64,000 bases of DNA, taken from contig CP136061.1 of NCBI GenBank assembly GCA_032622095.1, forward strand, positions 47,685,797-47,749,796, in the 5' to 3' direction. The notes below the pieces were generated by a model. The model made no database searches, was not told the DNA's origin, and saw nothing but the letters and a program-made list of their open reading frames with translations. A program made the translations under genes and the position numbers. This stretch comes from Siphonodentalium dalli (lineage: Eukaryota > Mollusca > Scaphopoda > Gadilida > Siphonodentaliidae). This document shows, one piece after another, positions 58,466-64,000 of this stretch (position 1 is the stretch's first letter; each line of letters starts with the position of its first letter).

Positions 58466-58816
58466 TTCGTGAAAGTTTGCAAGTGCAAGTGGTACTGGAG
58501 CTAGCCATATATAACAGTAGTTGGATTGTAACTACTCACGTTACTAAAATGTCGCTAAAATGAATTATGTACGTCTACAAGTCTCAAAATTAAATCGGGT
58601 CAAATCATATTATTGGTTAATTTATCCTATGATCATTCTAATTTAAGCTATGTTAATATATGATTGAATAATGTTTAGTTCAGTCCAAAGTGAAGGAGAC
58701 ATATCCTCTTTAATCTACCATAAATCGCTTCGCAATTTATTCGATCAAAGGCTGTCAATCTCCCCCACTTCGGAATAAAACAAACTGTATTCAATGCGTT
58801 ATTAATAACAAGTTCC

Positions 58817-60778
58817 TTACTTCCCCCAGGTAATTGTGTTAATAGCCTTTCTGAGAGCTAAGAGTTCACGTTCAATGTCACGCATATAGTCCGTCTTATT
58901 GGGAGCTTGTCTTGTTACGTCATCACCCTGCTGTGAGAACCTCGTTTGTCTTTTTTGCTGATGATAATTATCCTTGCCAGCGGCCACTGGCCTGAACACT
59001 TGTGGCTGTCCTTTGAACTGTCCGGGGTGCGAAGACTGCGGCTGACTTGGAACTCCAAGTGCAACACTGTGACAAATGTTTGCCCCTAGGCGTTCGACGC
59101 CGTCATGGTTTGGGTGCCAGTTATCATGGTATAATGCTTCATTCACTTTCGAACTGCCGCGAAGAACAAAGTTGTTTGAATTATCAATAAACAAGCATCC
59201 GTTTCTCCCACATATGTTCCGATAGCTTACGTTAGTTTCAAGAATTTTCCGATTTGTTCCATCACCACATGGGGTAGGCAGAACAGATGAAAACCATATT
59301 GGATAGGTCGTCCGAATAGTTTCTATCACCTTTGTCACCGTTCTAGAATCCGTCGAGTAACCATTTTTACAAGAGTTTATACCCACATGCACGGTCACTT
59401 TGTAAACATATCCCTGGACGATATTACTTTCTTCTGTTAGCCATCTTAACACACCGTTTATGTTTAAACCACCTATTGAAATTTTCTTCACATATTCATC
59501 CTTCAAGGATAGTCGTCCAGAGTCCCCTATTACCAAATGAATCCTGTTCGCATCTGCTGTTACCGTTTTACGCTCTTTGTTCCACTTTTGTTTCCAAGAA
59601 TCTTCATTTTGTTGATTTATTGAATTGTCTGCGTACTTCTTATCTTCGTTAGACTCGTCATACGTTGGTGTGACACGTAGTGCTTCATATTTATTTGAGA
59701 CTGTAACATTTGGCACTGACTCTTCATCTTGATATTTTGTGTCAGTTTTTTTGGAAATAACTACGTGTTCAGCTATCATTTTGTCCGTCTGGGGGGTGGC
59801 TTTAGTTTGTGTCTCCTTTGATGTCTTTTGTTCGTCATGTACGTTAGTCGAAACTTTCTTTCTGAGTTTAGTGTTCTCCTCCTTCAATGATTTTATTTCA
59901 GCTTCCATTTTTTCAAAATCTTTTATCCACCTCTATTTCCCTGCTTTTTTGCTTGCTCTTTATTGATTCAATGATATCTTGTAGTTCTGAGATAGTCATT
60001 TTCATATTGAAATTCGAATGTTTGTCGTTAAACCGCTCGGAACCAGTGGAAACTTGTCGTTTCATGATTGTTGTTCGAAACGATACAAGATGTTTTGGAG
60101 TTTTCTTTATTTGTGTAACTGGCGAAAATAGCTGTGTTGGATTTTTCTGTATTTGGTTGACGGTGGGAACTGGGGTCAACGTTAGTTGACTGCCACTGTT
60201 GTGTGTCGCGTTCAAGCTTACCTGGGTGTCGAAATTTTTCTCAAGTTCCTCATTAAATCCAAAGTTTCGAATAACTGGAAGTTCTTTGTCCAGCCACCAT
60301 TTAACGTTTCTTTTCGATCCTTGGATCATGATTTTGTCTCTGGTACGATACACATGGATGGTAACTTTTCCGGTTTTTCACGATTGGTTAGGGTTAACCT
60401 CGACCTTATCGTCTACTACATATGAATTCTGGTCTCGTCCAATTATCCATCTCGCATTGTTCATTTCTGTTTTTGAGTCCGCATCCCAAATATCTCTTAC
60501 AAAAACCGTCATTGTAGAACACAAATTTAGTGTGGTCCAATTTCATAGTAATGCATTTTCCATCATCCTTGACCTCTGTCTCACACACCTCTTCCTCTAG
60601 TTCTCTAGTCCTCTGTCTCCTTTGAATTAAATTTTCTTGATTTAGTATGTAATTCTTCTTGTTGACTCGTGTTGGGGCAGTTTTGTCATTTGAAGAAGAC
60701 ACTGTGTCCTCGGGAGTTTCAAGAATTTCCTCAAACTGATTCATAGTCTGTAATGTCAGTATCAATATCCTTATCCAT
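58817..60778 (-). pseudogene. LINE ORF1 with coiled coil and SGNH-esterase-like domain
   Basis: The likely start is ATG 60778 (MDKDIDTDITDYES); a frame change then gives 60406-60765, and another break with a TGA near 60380 gives 59913-60353 (HVYRTRDKIMIQGSKR, VKWWLDKELPV). A shift at about 59912 opens the last 363 codons. That part starts with a short coiled coil (MEAEIKSLKEENTKLRKKV) and carries an SGNH-type domain: HLVIGDSG (Ser130), HVGINS (Gly176, Asn178) and HDNWHPN (Asp262, His265). CR1/L2 LINEs are known to encode an esterase in ORF1, thought to help RNP-membrane or RNA handling. The nucleophile and Asp/His pair are intact here despite the frame breaks. Confidence 0.85.
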
Positions 60779-61053
60779 AATGAAATATTTAAATTATATC
60801 CATCAATATTCGAAGATAATCCGAGTTAATAAAACAAAATCCACATTTAAAAATGCTAGCTCCAGGCACCACTACTATATAGCCTATTAGTTACGCATGA
60901 ATAACATCTGGAGAGAATCAGAGCACGTCTGCTCGCTTAACCACTGACCACTTATATATGTGAGGCTCCCTATGGAAGACTCACATATATAAGAGAATGC
61001 ACTGGCACAGTATCTTTAATGCTGCACCAGCACAGCTCCCCTCATGAAAGGGT

Positions 61054-61689
61054 GAAGATTGTCAATAATATAGCAGCCCTGGTCACTGAGGTCAAAGCGA
61101 TTAGTTGAAGCTATGTATGTTTGAACAAAATTGAATAACATTTTATCTAAATCATCATTTAACAAGATGTCACCAATTAGTAGCTTTTCGACACTGATAT
61201 TTGACATACTTAAACCTGTTAAATGATTTGCTAGAATAATTATCTGAAATGTGAATAGTATGCAGGTAATAATGACTTGCATCTTCAACTGGATGACCAC
61301 ATCAACAACAAGGATTATCACTCATAAAGTTGCAAAATTTATCAGCGTTTAATTCTTTATATTCAGCAATACCAATGAAATTTATTACAAAAACAAAACA
61401 AAAAGAACAATTGTTACATGTATATGTATGTTTTTTTGAAGAAAAAAAAGAAAGAAAAAAGTGTTTTTCCTTGAATTGATGGTATTGAGGAGTAGGTTAT
61501 CTCGTTCCATGCATGCTTTTATGAATTCACTTACCAACTTCGTATCTTTTGCATTATTAGGGTTTAAAATTCTTTTAATTGTTCGACCTGCATCTGTTGA
61601 TCCTGCAGAAAAATCAAATCTGGTTAATCTCAGCTTATTCAAAAGGGGTGCTCAATGTTCAGTGTGTTTCTGACAAAATAATAAGAGTA
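61054..61689. other. Intron 7 stretch, no exon recognised
   Basis: ORFs on the minus strand (61016-61321, 61385-61642) show no convincing domain; the first overlaps the family K end. Nothing else supported. Confidence 0.3.
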
Positions 61690-61885
61690 GACCATAGGAC
61701 ATTTGTTGAACTCATTATCTGAACATTTCCCACCAATGAATATGAATCTTTATGCACTTGCATTATATTTTGTATGTCTGTTGTCTGCTTTTATTACCGG
61801 AACACCCCTCCAAATAAATAATATACTGTTCCAATGTAAACTTTTATAACTGGGTGGGAGAATCCATTCAGTATTGAAAGGGTTA
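61690..61885. mobile_element. TTAA-type MITE (family H), inverted copy
   Basis: Shares TTGTTGAACTCATTATCTGA, CATTTCCCACCAATGAATATG and TATAACTGGGTGGGAGAATC with 19930-20180 in inverse orientation, and ends AGTATTGAAAGGGTTAA. The left terminus is unclear. Confidence 0.65.
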
Positions 61886-61909
61886 ATTCGCTACATAAAT
61901 TATGGAGCT

Positions 61910-62305
61910 TACCCTGTGCCAATGCATTCTCTTATATATGCGAGTCGACCATAGGTCGCCTCGCATATATAAGAGAATGCATTGGCCTAACAATTTTTTA
62001 CAATTTTAATAATTTTTTCTTGTATTCTTTAACAATTTTATAATTTCACCCATACAGAGTCCCAGACAAACATGAGCAGACAACACTCTTCTAATGCTTC
62101 TATATATGTGTGGGGCTCCCTGCAGGGTAATGGATGTTTTTTATTTTATGTCCTAAAATTTTTTAGAAACATTTATTTAAAAAAAATGATAAAAAATAGT
62201 TAGGCCAATGCATTCTCTTATATATGCGAGGCGACCTATGGTCGACTCGCATATATAAGAGAATGCATTGGCACAGGGTCCAGTCCAGTCGGAAGTCGGG
62301 ATTTG
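61910..62305. mobile_element. Family G relative with hairpin pair, immediately before exon 8
   Basis: Holds 69-bp hairpins at 61918-61986 and 62204-62272 with the same spacer as 15943-16390 (CCAGACAAACATGAGCAGAC, GTGTGGGGCTCCCTGCAGGG). The right side keeps CAGTCCAGTCGGAAGTCGGG; the left terminal repeat is missing. Its right end is about 48 bp from the exon 8 acceptor. Confidence 0.8.
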
Positions 62306-62352
62306 AACAGTTTAGCAACCATCCATATCACTTGTTCATCTATCTATTTCAG

Positions 62353-62536
62353 TGGAGCAAAGCTTGAAAGTCGAGATATGGATGATTGCACCCCTTTACT
62401 GCTTGCTGCTCTCTATGGTCATGCAGAGACTATTAAGTGTCTGATCAAGTTGGGTGCTGATCTCACAGTGAGAGATAAGAAGGATAAAACCTGTATTTAC
62501 CTGGCAACAGAGGAAAACAATTATGAAGCTCTGCAG
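62353..62536 (+). CDS. TRPA-like ankyrin protein, exon 8 (ankyrin repeats 10-11)
   Basis: The acceptor TCTATTTCAG (62351-62352) and donor GTAATT (62537) bound 184 nt, phase 2 in and phase 0 out. The protein is GAKLESRDMDDCTPLLLAAL followed by YGHAETIKCLIKLGADLTVR and DKKDKTCIYLATEENNYEAL. Repeat 10 is complete. Repeat 11 begins with the variant KTCIYLATEENN in place of TPLHLAA. That variant, with DKxDKT before it, resembles a repeat I associate with invertebrate TRPA1-like channels. No further exon was found up to 64000, so the rest of the ankyrin arm and the six-helix pore domain lie outside. Confidence 0.9.
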
Positions 62537-63640
62537 GTAATTCATTCATTACGATACCCTGTCTCATTTTACTCTTTATGTTCTAACTCGCTTGCAGCTC
62601 GAACAAACATAAATTATTTATGGAATAACTACAACAAATGCATGATGTTAAATGTAAACTTTAATGGACAAATGTGAAGTGTAGCGATAGATATCGTTCG
62701 CAGACGATCAGTCATAAAACAAATAAGACATGAAATGACGAATATTATAGTGTTATAAGCATCTCCCAATCATGGGGTGGGTGGGGGGGATACAACACGG
62801 AACTTCAAGAGTAGAGTGAGGCTTGAACGCCGTGTCAAGCGAGTTATACCAATGCAAAATCAGTCATGTGAATAAGCTCACACAAGCTTATCATTACGAT
62901 TGCCTTGAACATCGATCAGATGGTGCAGTATTGACCCAGTTTGAATGACCAAAACAAACTGGACAACTTCGTTAACTCGTTACCGGCCGTGCACACGTTG
63001 GCGAACATCAATAAATATATTTCTATACTAAATGGATTCTCCGATTCAGTTATAACTGTATACATTGGAATGGTCTATTATTCTTTTGGAGGCATGTTCA
63101 GATAATAAAAGCAGATTACTGAGAGATAAACAGATAATACAAGAGCAGAATGAGCACAAGATATTGTCAGTTTTGTTTCTGGCAATAATTTCCATCGTCT
63201 TTTATTCCGAGAATCATTTCCAATTATCACCAGGCCACCCTAAACTCAATCTTGCATACCCCCCCCCCCCCCCACAAACTCTTGTTAAGGCATCCACGTC
63301 TGTCTATACATTTCCGTTGGAGTTTTAGCTAGCTGACAACAATTCAATGTGTAGAAAATAAATAGATTTCAAAAATCGACATCTAATAGCTCTGAGCTAT
63401 GAAGGGTGTGTGGCTTGACTCAAATCAAATGTTTTTCATCCCTGAAGCCAAAGAAATAGTAATTTAGAGATGTAGAATTTGACGGGGTATCTTTAAAGAT
63501 GGTTTATCTCATCCCATCTAGTTTTATAAAGATTCCAGGGTATAAAATAATAGATATGAATTGCGGAAACCTGTCAGGAAAAGTTTCTATCAATTAATAT
63601 AAAGTTTATTTCGAATTTCTTATGACATTTATTGGACATT
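62537..63640. repeat. Start of intron 8: repeats only
   Basis: 63018-63165 is a family H fragment (CTATACTAAATGGATTCTCC, ACAGATAATACAAGAGCAGA). 63258-63272 is a poly-C run. 63405-63500 is a family C fragment. No exon recognised; the ORF 63065-63328 crosses these repeats. Confidence 0.4.
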
Positions 63641-64000
63641 TTAACCCTTTACCCAACAAACCGGCCAAAACCGGCCAAATAAAGCTTCAACAGCCTAAAA
63701 TATCTTCGGTCTGTCTCAATAGAACCATACACATATGGATATCATTGGAATCGGCTCCTTGATCACATTGTGATAGTTACAGTTACGCCCTGTGCCAATG
63801 CATTCTCTTATATATGCGAGTCGACCATAGGTCGCCTCGCATATATAAGAGAATGCATTGGCCTAAAAAAAAAATCTTTTTTTAACACTTTTTACCATTT
63901 TTTCTTACATTCTTTAACAATTTTATAATTTTTAATGTGTTAAGGCAATGCATTCTCTTATATATGCGAGGCGACCTATGGTCGACTCGCATATATAAGA
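63641..64000. mobile_element. piggyBac-type (TTAA) MITE with hairpin pair (family I), cut by window end
   Basis: TTAA at 63641-63644 then CCCTTTACCCAACAAACCGG, in the same orientation as 34878-35277 and nearly identical to it. Hairpin 1 is at 63794-63862. Hairpin 2 starts at about 63944 (with one base missing, AAGGCAATG) and runs off the window. Confidence 0.85.

Larger units (their letters stand above)
54688..60950 (-). mobile_element. Essentially full-length CR1/L2-type LINE, 6.26 kb
   Basis: Minus-strand element bounded by CTTATATA at 54680-54687 and 60951-60958, with its 3' end in an (ATT)n tract (54688-54712). Order from its 5' end: 5' UTR (60779-60950), ORF1 (58817-60778), a 350-bp spacer, ORF2 with APE endonuclease and RT (55020-58465), 3' UTR. 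ORF1 with an esterase-like domain and a microsatellite tail place it in the CR1/L2 group. A handful of frameshifts and stops make this copy inactive, but the damage is light, so insertion is fairly recent. It sits in intron 7, antisense to the host gene. Confidence 0.9.
54529..61053. mobile_element. TTAA-type MITE (family K) split by a LINE
   Basis: 54529-54680 (ACCCTTCCATGACTGAAGC, first hairpin, then ACCTTGATCTTGTAAGCCAG) and 60951-61053 (second hairpin half, then CTCATGAAAGGGT) are the two parts of one family K copy, as shown by the intact copy at 27781-28023. The LINE lies between at a CTTATATA duplication inside the second hairpin. Confidence 0.85.

Noticed and set aside
61016-61321. 101-codon minus ORF with a hydrophobic middle
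   Set aside because: It overlaps the right end of a family K MITE and lacks any recognisable motif or conserved context.

Overview
This is a low-GC, repeat-rich piece of an animal nuclear genome. The evidence is small coding exons with GT/AG splice sites, a GSKIP-type gene, an ankyrin/TRPA-like gene with long introns, a Penelope-like retroelement, a CR1/L2-type LINE, and piggyBac-, hAT- and Tc1/mariner-type MITEs. Several repeats resemble families common in marine invertebrates such as molluscs, brachiopods or other lophotrochozoans. That placement is inference only. Nothing bacterial was seen: no operons, CRISPR arrays or rRNA, and no tRNA was recognised.

Two host genes can be read. (1) On the minus strand at 2322-5778 lies a two-exon GSKIP-like gene of 114 codons (GSK3-beta interaction protein). 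Its introns and flanks are filled with repeats, including a dead LINE 3' end at 4150-4815. (2) On the plus strand, eight exons (19272-19564, 22790-22970, 24333-24424, 32729-32920, 41564-41782, 47144-47237, 47566-47761, 62353-62536) join with matching phases into 468 uninterrupted codons. They encode a Ser/Thr/Asp-rich N-terminus followed by about ten and a half ankyrin repeats. The pattern fits the N-terminal half of an invertebrate TRPA-type channel. The membrane pore would lie beyond base 64000.

The rest is mobile and tandem DNA. 1-19000: palindromic and TIR elements (a 3.4 kb TIR element at 8585-11959, a foldback-like element at 12118-13137, a palindromic satellite element at about 14568-15285, and a TTAA element nested in a Tc1-like palindrome at 17492-18378). 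19500-47000: introns of the TRPA-like gene carrying hAT-type, TA-type and TTAA-type MITEs; several exon borders are flanked by duplicated segments. 48049-49345: a 28-bp minisatellite. 50400-54450: a Penelope-like element split by a 1430-bp hAT element with a perfect 8-bp target duplication, and carrying a hammerhead ribozyme fold near its 3' end. 54529-61053: a TTAA-type MITE split by an essentially full-length 6.26 kb LINE whose ORF1 has an SGNH-esterase-like domain. 61900-64000: more copies of a 69-bp hairpin module.

The most unusual pattern is this 69-bp near-perfect hairpin. It occurs ten times in inverted pairs, inside elements with different terminal repeats. All work here was by eye. 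Element borders without a stated target duplication are approximate.
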